Origin: an uncultured Gammaproteobacteria bacterium
GTDB taxonomy: Bacteria > Pseudomonadota > Gammaproteobacteria > Nitrosococcales > Methylophagaceae
NCBI GenBank assembly: GCA_913058195.1
Contig: CAJXPP010000101.1
Coordinates: forward strand, 1 to 7,638
DNA: 7,638 bases
Direction of reading: 5' to 3'
Within the stretch, counting starts at the first letter, position 1. Every line of letters begins with the position of its first letter. Positions 1-5,438 of the stretch are shown here, piece by piece. Below the pieces are notes generated by a model that worked only from the letters and a program-made list of their open reading frames with translations, was not told where the DNA came from and searched no databases. A program made the position numbers and the translations under genes.

Positions 1-49
1 ACGAGATCATGCCTAGTCTCGTGGGCTCGGAGATGTGTATAAGAGACAG
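1..49 (+). other. Illumina Nextera i7 adapter with Tn5 mosaic end (not genomic)
   Basis: Synthetic library sequence, not part of the organism. Bases 1-7 match the end of the P7 primer, 8-15 (CATGCCTA) match the Nextera i7 index N706 as it reads in the oligo, 16-30 match the Nextera read-2 linker, and 31-49 are the 19-bp Tn5 mosaic end. Genomic sequence starts at about base 50. The identification rests on remembered adapter sequences, which match base for base. It should be trimmed, and any ORF entering it is artificial there. Confidence 0.97.
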
Positions 50-186
50 CGCTAACTGCTGTGCAAATTGGTTTGTTAACGATTTACGATATGTGTAAAG
101 CTGTTGATCGTGGCATGTTGATGACAGATATTCGTTTATTAGAAAAAGCAGGTGGTAAATCAGGCCACTGGGTGCGAGAGCTATAA
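50..186 (+). CDS. moaC: Cyclic pyranopterin monophosphate synthase MoaC, C-terminal fragment
   Basis: The last 44 complete codons (from base 52) of MoaC, which with MoaA converts GTP to cyclic pyranopterin monophosphate, the first step of molybdenum cofactor synthesis in the cytoplasm. The fragment contains the family's C-terminal signature: ALTAV, then IYDMCKAVDRGM, then RLLEKAGGKSGHW. In E. coli MoaC the same YDMCK stretch carries the catalytic residues Asp128 and Lys131, and both are kept here. MoaC is usually about 160 residues, so roughly the first 115 are missing because the contig begins at a Tn5 cut. The reading frame runs to a normal TAA, so there is no sign of a pseudogene. It converges with the downstream regulator gene, with only 2 bp between the stop codons and no terminator in between. 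Its position beside a tungstate/molybdate uptake region is consistent with its role. Confidence 0.93.
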
Positions 187-188
187 GT

Positions 189-1247
189 TTAATCAAATAC
201 CTCACTAAAGCTGACTAATTGCCCAGAACGACTGGCATCATAACCGCTTAGTTCTGCTAATTGTTGTTTGAACACCTTACTTTGTAAAAGAGTGATTATT
301 TGTTTTACATGAGGATCATCAGTAAATGATATAGGCACAGCTAAGCAATAGTGTTCCCAGATCAGAGGAATAAACTCTAGATCGAATTTCTTGGCAATTG
401 GCGCAATACCAAAGCCTGCATCAGCAGCACCACTAGCTATCATGGCTGCAATAGCCATATGAGTGAACTCTTCATTTTGGTAGCCCTGGATCTGGCTAGG
501 GCAAATTGAATTTGTTTTGAGTAGCTGATCAAATAATAATCGTGTCCCTGAATCTGCTTGTCGGTTGATAAACTCAATATGTTTCTCAGTAAGTGACTCA
601 ATGTTAGTTATGTTTTTAGGATTACCTTGCTGAACCATCAAGCCTTGATTACGCTTAACCACATATATAAGTTGATGCTTGTTAGCATTTAGAATACTAA
701 GGTATTGTGGCGACAAGCCTTTTGCAATAGCCCCCTCAGGGATATGAAAGCCAGCAATATCGCATTTTTCAAGCTCTAAAGAACGAATGTTTTCTAAGCT
801 GCCATAAAAATGTAGATCTAATTTTAAATCAGATTGCTGATGCATTAAGTCTCGCAATGCACTTATAGCCAGACCATGACTAGCAAAGATAGTTGTTCTT
901 GGTGATACTTGTGAGGAAAGCGCCGATTCAAATTCTCGTTTAAATTGAGTAGAAATATTATCGAGCTCAGGGGAAAAACGAGCGATGAGTTTCTGATTGG
1001 CACTGACAAGTACTTCACCTGCTGGTGAAAGTGTTGCACCACGCCCACGTTCTAATTTGACTAAAGGTTGATCTAATATTTCTTGCCACTTATGCAGTAA
1101 GCCCCAAGCAAATCGGTAGGAAACATTGGCTTTTTTTACAGCCTGTTGTAGTGATCCTTTTTGTTGAATCAATTCCAATAAATGAAGCAAGATGGGATCG
1201 ACATCTTGTTGTGAAATTTTCCAGCTAAATTTTAGTTTAATTTCCAT
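189..1247 (-). CDS. ModE/LysR-type winged-helix regulator with PBP-like sensor domain
   Basis: Predicted one-component transcription regulator of 352 residues. Residues about 15-80 form a ModE/LysR-like winged helix: LLELIQQKGSLQQA, then VSYRFAWGLLHKW, then a wing with LVKLERGRGATLSPAGE. From about 115 to 345 it resembles the PBP-like domain (PF12727 type) found in molybdate/tungstate-related proteins, with INRQADSGTRLLFDQLL near 227-243 and MAIAAMIASGAADAGFGIAP near 264-283. No TOBE (Mop) domain, the usual ModE sensor, is visible. There is no signal peptide, so it should be cytoplasmic. I chose the ATG at 1245-1247; an ATG at 1254-1256 and a TTG at 1284-1286 are in frame, and none has a clear ribosome site. 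It is divergent from the porin-tupA unit, which it probably controls; the ligand (tungstate, molybdate or another oxyanion) is inferred from context. Confidence 0.82.
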   Translation of the reverse strand: MEIKLKFSWKISQQDVDPILLHLLELIQQKGSLQQAVKKANVSYRFAWGLLHKWQEILDQPLVKLERGRGATLSPAGEVLVSANQKLIARFSPELDNISTQFKREFESALSSQVSPRTTIFASHGLAISALRDLMHQQSDLKLDLHFYGSLENIRSLELEKCDIAGFHIPEGAIAKGLSPQYLSILNANKHQLIYVVKRNQGLMVQQGNPKNITNIESLTEKHIEFINRQADSGTRLLFDQLLKTNSICPSQIQGYQNEEFTHMAIAAMIASGAADAGFGIAPIAKKFDLEFIPLIWEHYCLAVPISFTDDPHVKQIITLLQSKVFKQQLAELSGYDASRSGQLVSFSEVFD

Positions 1248-1273
1248 AATATGCATATTTGAACATATTTCAA
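1248..1273. promoter_or_regulatory. Two adjacent short dyads just upstream of regulator start
   Basis: A 12-bp perfect palindrome, AATATGCATATT, occupies 1248-1259, directly before the chosen regulator ATG. It abuts a second dyad, TTGAA-N5-TTCAA, at 1259-1273. They could be autoregulatory binding sites, but the stretch is very AT-rich and short palindromes arise easily by chance there. Confidence 0.25.
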
Positions 1274-1280
1274 TTGAGTT

Positions 1281-1304
1281 TAACAAGCATTAAACTACTT
1301 GTTA
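1281..1304. promoter_or_regulatory. Candidate operator: perfect 7-bp inverted repeat, 10-bp spacer
   Basis: TAACAAG at 1281-1287 and CTTGTTA at 1298-1304 are exact reverse complements separated by 10 bp, about 17 bp centre to centre. They lie in the gap between the divergent regulator and porin genes. The right arm coincides with a possible -35 box (TTGTTA) for the porin. This spacing suits a dimeric winged-helix protein, so the neighbouring regulator is the natural candidate. The repeat is seen directly; the function is inferred. It does not match the E. coli ModE consensus as I recall it. Confidence 0.5.
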
Positions 1305-1327
1305 TTAAATATATATGTGTAGATTAT
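1299..1327 (+). promoter_or_regulatory. Possible sigma70 promoter for porin-tupA
   Basis: TTGTTA at 1299-1304 (4 of 6 to the -35 consensus), a 17-bp spacer, and GATTAT at 1322-1327 (4 of 6 to the -10 consensus). Transcription would start near 1334 and leave a leader of about 40 bases before the porin ATG. The -35 lies within the right arm of the inverted repeat, which would suit repression. Both boxes are weak, so this is tentative. Confidence 0.3.
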
Positions 1328-1374
1328 GCATATGTTTGGGCGAATGCATTTATTTAGGTATAGAGATAATCATA

Positions 1375-2724
1375 ATGAATAAAGTTAAAAAACTGATTGC
1401 GACGGTGGTCTTATCAGCTATAACAATGTCAGCTTATGCGGGGTCTGAAATTGAAACACTCATTAATATGTTGCATGAGAATGGCATGGTAACGGATGCT
1501 CAATATGGGCGTCTTGTTGATGAGTTAAAACAAAATAAAATTCAAACAGTTAAAAAAGAAGCCAAAGTGCAGCAGCAATTAGTTGAAGCAACTAAACCAT
1601 CAGATGTTGAAGTCGAGGTGAAAGGAGGCGTGACGGTTAAAACACGTGATGGGAAGTTCTCAACTAAAGTGAGTGGGCGAGTGCAAGCTGATGCAGCTAC
1701 TTATAGTGGTGACCCTGAAATAGGTGATGGCACAGAAATTCGTCGTGCGCGTATAAACTTGCAGGGCACTATTTATAACGATTGGGGCTATAAATTACAA
1801 TATGATTTTGCCAGTACAGGCGCAAATGGTAAAGGTATTGCTGACGCATTCCTTAGCTATAATGGTTTTGATAATATGCAAATAATAGCGGGTAATTTTA
1901 AAGATCCGTTTAGTTTAGAGTACGAAGCTAGTTCTAACCATGTAATGTTCACAGAACGCTCATTAGTCAATGCATTTTCAGCTGGACGCCATATTGGCAC
2001 AATGGTCAGCACTAAACAAAAACATTGGTCATTAGCAGGTGGTGTATTTGGTGACTCTTTAACAGCGACTAATGGTACGAACCACGCTCAAGATGAAGGT
2101 TGGGGGCTTGGTGCTCGCGCCACATTTGCACCTATTAATGAAAAAAACAAAATGGTGCATTTAGGTTTAGGCTTGAATTACCGTGACACTGGTGGCTTTG
2201 ATATTGCTCAATTTAAAACACAGGCTGAGACACATATCAGTGGCGTGAACATCGTTGATACAGGCACAATTACAAACGTCACAGATTTCACAAAAGTTGG
2301 ATTAGAGCTTGCTTCTGTGATGGGGCCATTCTCAGCACAAGCGGAATACATTACTACATCAGTCAGTCGTAATAATGCGAGTGATTTAGAGTTCAATGGT
2401 TGGTATGTACAAGCAGGTTACTTCTTTACAGGCGAATCTCGCCATTATAAAAAAGGTGCTTTTGGTGGTGTTAAACCAAAATCCAATGTTGGTGAAGGAG
2501 GTATCGGTGCATGGGAATTAGGCTTGCGTTATAGCACGCTAGATTTGATTGATGCTGATATTGATGGTGGTGAAGCTGATTCGGTAACATTAGGACTCAA
2601 TTGGTATGCAACACCAACACTTCGCTTCTCAGCCAACTACATTGATGTACTAGATGTTCAAGGTGGCACTTACGATGATCAAGAGCCCAGAATTTTTCAA
2701 GTACGGAGCCAGTGGGCATTTTAA
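1375..2724 (+). CDS. OprP/OprO-type outer-membrane porin
   Basis: A 449-residue outer-membrane beta-barrel of the phosphate-selective porin O/P family (PF07396 type). Residues 1-22 are a Sec signal peptide (basic MNKVKK, hydrophobic core, cut after SAYA). Residues about 24-72 are a helical, probably coiled-coil stretch beginning SEIETLINMLHENGMV. The barrel follows: GKFSTKVSGRVQADA near 93-107, EIRRARINLQGT near 121-132, GYKLQYDFA near 138-146, FKDPFSLEYEASS near 175-187 and FTERSLVNAFSAGRHIG near 192-208, all typical of OprP/OprO relatives. It ends in phenylalanine (QWAF), the usual barrel-assembly signal. I prefer the ATG at 1375 because it begins a clean signal peptide and has a weak GAGA ribosome site 8 bp upstream; a longer start at 1315 adds 20 residues that spoil it. 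It sits 23 bp before tupA, suggesting an oxyanion pore for tungstate or molybdate, but selectivity cannot be read from sequence. Confidence 0.88.
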   Translation: MNKVKKLIATVVLSAITMSAYAGSEIETLINMLHENGMVTDAQYGRLVDELKQNKIQTVKKEAKVQQQLVEATKPSDVEVEVKGGVTVKTRDGKFSTKVSGRVQADAATYSGDPEIGDGTEIRRARINLQGTIYNDWGYKLQYDFASTGANGKGIADAFLSYNGFDNMQIIAGNFKDPFSLEYEASSNHVMFTERSLVNAFSAGRHIGTMVSTKQKHWSLAGGVFGDSLTATNGTNHAQDEGWGLGARATFAPINEKNKMVHLGLGLNYRDTGGFDIAQFKTQAETHISGVNIVDTGTITNVTDFTKVGLELASVMGPFSAQAEYITTSVSRNNASDLEFNGWYVQAGYFFTGESRHYKKGAFGGVKPKSNVGEGGIGAWELGLRYSTLDLIDADIDGGEADSVTLGLNWYATPTLRFSANYIDVLDVQGGTYDDQEPRIFQVRSQWAF

Positions 2725-2747
2725 GGCTTAAGACAATAAGGAATTTC

Positions 2748-3557
2748 ATGATGAAATTAGTACAAAAAAGTTTTGCTATTGCACTAATTGCGATGGCAAG
2801 TTCAGCTGTTTTTGCGGTTGAACACCTTAAGTTATCCACCACAACCAGTACTGAAAACTCAGGTTTATTGGCTGTTTTACACCCTGCTTTTGAAGCGAAA
2901 TATGATGTCAAAATAGATGTGATTGCAGTGGGGACGGGTAAAGCTTTAAAAATCGGTAGTAATGGTGATGTGGATGTTGTGTTTGTTCACGCGCCTGCTG
3001 CTGAATTGAAATATATTGAAAGTGGCGACTTTATTGAGCGTAAAGCAGTAATGCATAATGACTTCGTGATTGTTGGCCCTGATTCCGATCAGGCTGATTT
3101 AGCAGCTGCTACTTCAGTAGCAGATGCATTACAACGAATTTCAATAAGCAAGTCTGAGTTTATCTCTCGTGGTGATGACTCAGGCACACATAAGAAAGAA
3201 AAATTATTATGGATAGCGGCAGGCATTAAGCCAAAAGGACAGTGGTATATCGCTGCAGGGCAAGGTATGGGCGCGGTGTTGAAGATCGCTGATGAGAAGC
3301 AAGCTTATGCCTTAACTGATCGAGGAACTCAAATTGCTTATGCTGACAAAATGAGCTTAAAAGTTCGCTATCAAGGTGATGAAACGTTATTTAATCCTTA
3401 TCATGTGATGGCGGTAAACCCCGCGAAGCATACTCATGTTAACTATGATTTAGCAGCAAAATACATTGAGTTTGTTACCAGTCAACAAGGCCAAGCGATT
3501 ATTGCCGGTTTTCGTAAAGGGAGTCATCAACTGTTCTATCCCGATGCTGTGAAATAA
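2748..3557 (+). CDS. tupA: Tungstate ABC transporter substrate-binding protein TupA
   Basis: Periplasmic binding protein that captures tungstate (some homologues also bind molybdate) for a TupBC permease. Residues 1-23 are a signal peptide ending AVFA. The mature part opens with LKLSTTTSTENSGLL, holding the TTTS motif typical of TupA. Further motifs in order are GTGKAL with GDVDVVFVHAPA, NDFVIVGP, SRGDDSGTHKKE, GQGMGAVLKIADE, AYALTDRGT and NPYHVMAVNPAKH. The arginine in SRGDDSGTH has been implicated in oxyanion binding in characterised TupA proteins. Length, 269 residues, is normal. Two adjacent ATGs (2748 and 2751) follow an AAGGA ribosome site at 2738-2742; the spacing is 5 or 8 bp, so either may be used. 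It is 23 bp behind the porin and probably co-transcribed. The usual partners tupB and tupC do not follow; a strong terminator does. PstS (phosphate) is less likely because the TTTS and SRGDDSGTH pattern is that of TupA. Confidence 0.93.
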   Translation: MMKLVQKSFAIALIAMASSAVFAVEHLKLSTTTSTENSGLLAVLHPAFEAKYDVKIDVIAVGTGKALKIGSNGDVDVVFVHAPAAELKYIESGDFIERKAVMHNDFVIVGPDSDQADLAAATSVADALQRISISKSEFISRGDDSGTHKKEKLLWIAAGIKPKGQWYIAAGQGMGAVLKIADEKQAYALTDRGTQIAYADKMSLKVRYQGDETLFNPYHVMAVNPAKHTHVNYDLAAKYIEFVTSQQGQAIIAGFRKGSHQLFYPDAVK

Positions 3558-3576
3558 ATAGAAGCCGTTATGGAAA

Positions 3577-3618
3577 ATAAAAAGCCGCTTAGATAACTTA
3601 AATCTAAGCGGATTTTTA
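3577..3618. terminator. Bidirectional intrinsic terminator
   Basis: CCGCTTAGAT at 3585-3594 pairs perfectly with ATCTAAGCGG at 3602-3611 around a 7-base loop. It is followed by a T tract (3613-3617) and preceded by an A-rich run (3577-3583), so it can work on both strands. It lies 27 bp after the tupA stop and about 40 bp beyond the lipoprotein stop on the other strand, and so serves both converging units. Confidence 0.9.
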
Positions 3619-3652
3619 GTATTTTAACGTTGCCTAATTAAGGCTTTAAGCT

Positions 3653-4144
3653 TTATTGCATTACATCATTAGCGACTGCTTTAGCTGATTCCATGTCACT
3701 TTGAGATGTTTCTTCCACTGAATTCGTATTCATCGCATCGTTAGCCATTTCAGATACTGAGTCACTGGCATCTTTGACCGCTTCAATAGTTGCATCAACT
3801 GCTTCAGATGTGGTTTCTGCAATATCACTAGCCATGTCACCGCTTACTTCAGCGGCTTCATCAACCATTTCTGATGCACTTTCTGCAATATCATTAGCTA
3901 TATCGCTGCTAGCTTCAACAGCTTTATCAGTCATTTCTGATGTGCTTTCGGCAACATCTTTAGCGAGTTCCTGTGTTGATTCAACAACGCCTTCAGTTGT
4001 TTCTGAGACTGTTTCTACAGCACTATTTGTCATTTCAGTTGCATGATCCATCACTGATTTTTCTGTTTCAGTACCAGAATTTTGATCACAGGCTGATATT
4101 AATAATGCTGATGTGATTAAGGTAGTGAGTGCTAATGTTTTCAT
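3653..4144 (-). CDS. Acidic lipoprotein with tandem 11-residue repeats
   Basis: A 163-residue predicted lipoprotein with no recognised named family. Residues 1-19 are a lipoprotein signal with lipobox ISAC and lipidated Cys19; the residue after it is Asp20, which in the E. coli Lol rule would favour retention in the inner membrane. From residue 43 to 130 the chain is eight ungapped 11-residue units such as VESTQELAKDV, AESTSEMTDKA, VEASSDIANDI and AESASEMVDEA. The hydrophobic positions recur every 11 residues, giving an amphipathic helix or right-handed coiled coil. It is rich in Glu, Asp, Ala and Ser, with no cysteine after Cys19. The start at 4144 is chosen because AAAGGA lies 7 bp upstream; an ATG 21 bases further up would place that site inside the gene. 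It follows the DUF2333 gene by 47 bp on the same strand. The function is unknown; an envelope spacer or stress-protective helix is speculation. Confidence 0.8.
   Translation of the reverse strand: MKTLALTTLITSALLISACDQNSGTETEKSVMDHATEMTNSAVETVSETTEGVVESTQELAKDVAESTSEMTDKAVEASSDIANDIAESASEMVDEAAEVSGDMASDIAETTSEAVDATIEAVKDASDSVSEMANDAMNTNSVEETSQSDMESAKAVANDVMQ
3755..4018 (-). repeat. Eight tandem 33-nt (11-residue) coding repeats
   Basis: Within the lipoprotein gene, residues 43-130 fall into eight consecutive 11-residue units, most starting [AVI]-E and with an aliphatic residue or alanine at position 11. Units 3-4, 5-6 and 7-8 resemble each other in pairs, giving a 22-residue (66-nt) higher period: AESTSEM, AESASEM and AETTSEA start the three pairs. 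This suggests growth by duplication of a 66-nt unit, with later drift. Confidence 0.75.
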
Positions 4145-4191
4145 TTTTGTATCCTTTATAGTCATAAGTTTAGGTTTGTAATCTAAGGCGA

Positions 4192-5256
4192 CTACCCTTG
4201 ATTTAGTAGACTGCGTAAATCAATAATAGCTGCATTTGCACGTGAAATATAAGAGCCCATTACAAGAGAGTGATTGGCAACTAAGCCAAAGCCACTACCG
4301 TTTAGTATTATAGGGCTCCAGACAGTTTCTTGACTAGCTTCCAGCTCACGAATAATTTGTCGCAGGCTGACTAATGCATTTTTCTTTTGTAAGACATCAA
4401 TAAAGTCGTGTTCAACTGCTTTTAATAAATGAATCAATGCCCATGCAGAGCCTCGAGTTTCATAAAATACATCATCAATCTGTGTCCACGGTGTTTGAGT
4501 GATAACCTCTGCTGGAGAAGGTGTGGATTGATTTGCATCAGGATCACCGGCTAAATCTGTATTGATGCGAATTTGTCCTACACTGGCACTGAGTCGTTGC
4601 GATAGACTACCTAAACGCTTTTCAACAATAGCAAGCCAGTCTGCAAGATTATCGGCTCGGGCATAAAATTGGGCATCACTATTTGTAGAGTCACTTAGGC
4701 GAGCTAAGTAAGATTCTAAGGCATCGACGCCTTTACGATATTCACTTTCTGTAGGTGGAAATAGCCATGATTCTGAATTAAAGTTGAACTGAGGTTCAGC
4801 AATTGAGAGATCCGAATCTTCTAATGATTGAGATTGCGAACGACTAATATCATTGCGCAATGTGCGAGAAAAATCACGAATTTGAACTAATACACCGAAT
4901 TCCCAGTTAGGTACATTGTCCATCCATATTGATGGTGGCATTACATCATTACTAAGGTAGCCACCAGATTTGTCTAATAAGGCATTGGTTAAGCTAATGA
5001 GTGTGGCAGTAGAGGTATATCCGGTGACTATCTGATGTTGTCTCTCTGCTGCCATTTTTGAAATAGTGTCGTTAGGATTAAATTCAACAGGCGTTTGATC
5101 CCACCACAACATAAGGATGAGAAGGATCACTATGATTGCAGCAATTAGGAGAGAAATAAATTTTACGGTTTTATTGCGGGCACTCGGATCATTAAAAGTA
5201 TCGATAACGGCCCAGCCGAAGTTACGCCCACGTTGAATTAATTGTGATAAAGCCAT
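4192..5256 (-). CDS. DUF2333 family inner-membrane protein
   Basis: A 354-residue protein resembling the DUF2333 family (PF10095), which is conserved in gammaproteobacteria and has no assigned function. There is one N-terminal membrane helix at about 32-50, preceded by basic residues and followed by WWDQTPVEFNP, so the large C-terminal part is probably periplasmic. Motifs that I associate with the family are GYTSTATLISLTNALLDK near 79-96, GGYLSNDVMPPSIWMDNVPN near 98-117, WEFGVLVQIRDFSRTLRND near 118-136, IAEPQFNF near 152-159, AQFYARADNLADWL near 195-208 and LGSLSQRLSASVGQ near 215-228. Length is about normal. The ATG at 5256 has only a weak AGGA about 13 bp upstream. It stops 47 bp before the lipoprotein start on the same strand, so an operon is plausible, and it diverges from the ABC exporter operon. 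No enzymatic motif is visible. Confidence 0.82.
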   Translation of the reverse strand: MALSQLIQRGRNFGWAVIDTFNDPSARNKTVKFISLLIAAIIVILLILMLWWDQTPVEFNPNDTISKMAAERQHQIVTGYTSTATLISLTNALLDKSGGYLSNDVMPPSIWMDNVPNWEFGVLVQIRDFSRTLRNDISRSQSQSLEDSDLSIAEPQFNFNSESWLFPPTESEYRKGVDALESYLARLSDSTNSDAQFYARADNLADWLAIVEKRLGSLSQRLSASVGQIRINTDLAGDPDANQSTPSPAEVITQTPWTQIDDVFYETRGSAWALIHLLKAVEHDFIDVLQKKNALVSLRQIIRELEASQETVWSPIILNGSGFGLVANHSLVMGSYISRANAAIIDLRSLLNQG

Positions 5257-5291
5257 GTTGAAATTAAAATCCTAAACGTTAGTGTAATTAA

Positions 5292-5297
5292 ATTATA
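5292..5297 (-). promoter_or_regulatory. Possible -10 box for the DUF2333 gene
   Basis: On the minus strand this reads TATAAT, a perfect -10 consensus, about 36 bp before the DUF2333 ATG. No convincing -35 box lies at the right distance, so the promoter would be weak or activator-dependent. The surrounding gap (5257-5438) is AT-rich and shared with the divergent ABC operon. Confidence 0.3.
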
Positions 5298-5362
5298 GAA
5301 ATAGATTATGCCCTTAATTGCTTGCTGGCAATAGAAATTAAATAGGGGATTTTAAAACAAAC

Positions 5363-5392
5363 TTGACTTGTAGTTGCTTACCCCAGAATAAT
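5363..5392 (+). promoter_or_regulatory. Probable sigma70 promoter for the ABC exporter operon
   Basis: TTGACT at 5363-5368 (5 of 6) and AATAAT at 5387-5392 (5 of 6) with an 18-bp spacer. Transcription would start near 5399, leaving a leader of about 40 bases with a run of A and a purine-rich GAGAGAGAGGA before the ATG at 5439. It is the best promoter match in the window. Confidence 0.5.
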
Positions 5393-5438
5393 GGCCGGTT
5401 ATAAAAAAAAATATTGAGAGAGAGGACGATTTTTTGTC

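Noticed and set aside
31..49. Possible Tn5/IS50 transposon end in the genome
   Set aside because: The mosaic end is an engineered sequence and here it is attached to Nextera linker and index bases, so it comes from library preparation and not from a resident transposon.
1315..1374. Longer porin start adding 20 residues before the signal peptide
   Set aside because: The added residues (MCRLCICLG...) would precede a complete, normal signal peptide beginning at 1375, and the longer start lies within the likely promoter.
2712..2747. Longer tupA start overlapping the porin end
   Set aside because: It puts 12 extra residues before a normal signal peptide, whereas the ATGs at 2748/2751 have an AAGGA ribosome site at good spacing.
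2597..2911. 104-residue minus-strand frame across the porin-tupA junction
   Set aside because: It overlaps two well-supported genes, crosses their junction, and its translation has no recognisable domain.
2748..3557. Reading this gene as a phosphate-binding PstS because of the OprP-like neighbour
   Set aside because: TTTS, SRGDDSGTH and DRGT motifs and the length of about 270 residues fit TupA, and the other neighbours are Mo/W-related.
3774..4046. 90-residue plus-strand frame rich in Ser, Ala, Thr and Ile
   Set aside because: It is exactly antisense to the repeat region of the lipoprotein gene. Its composition and openness follow from the repeated codons, and it has no ribosome site or recognisable domain.
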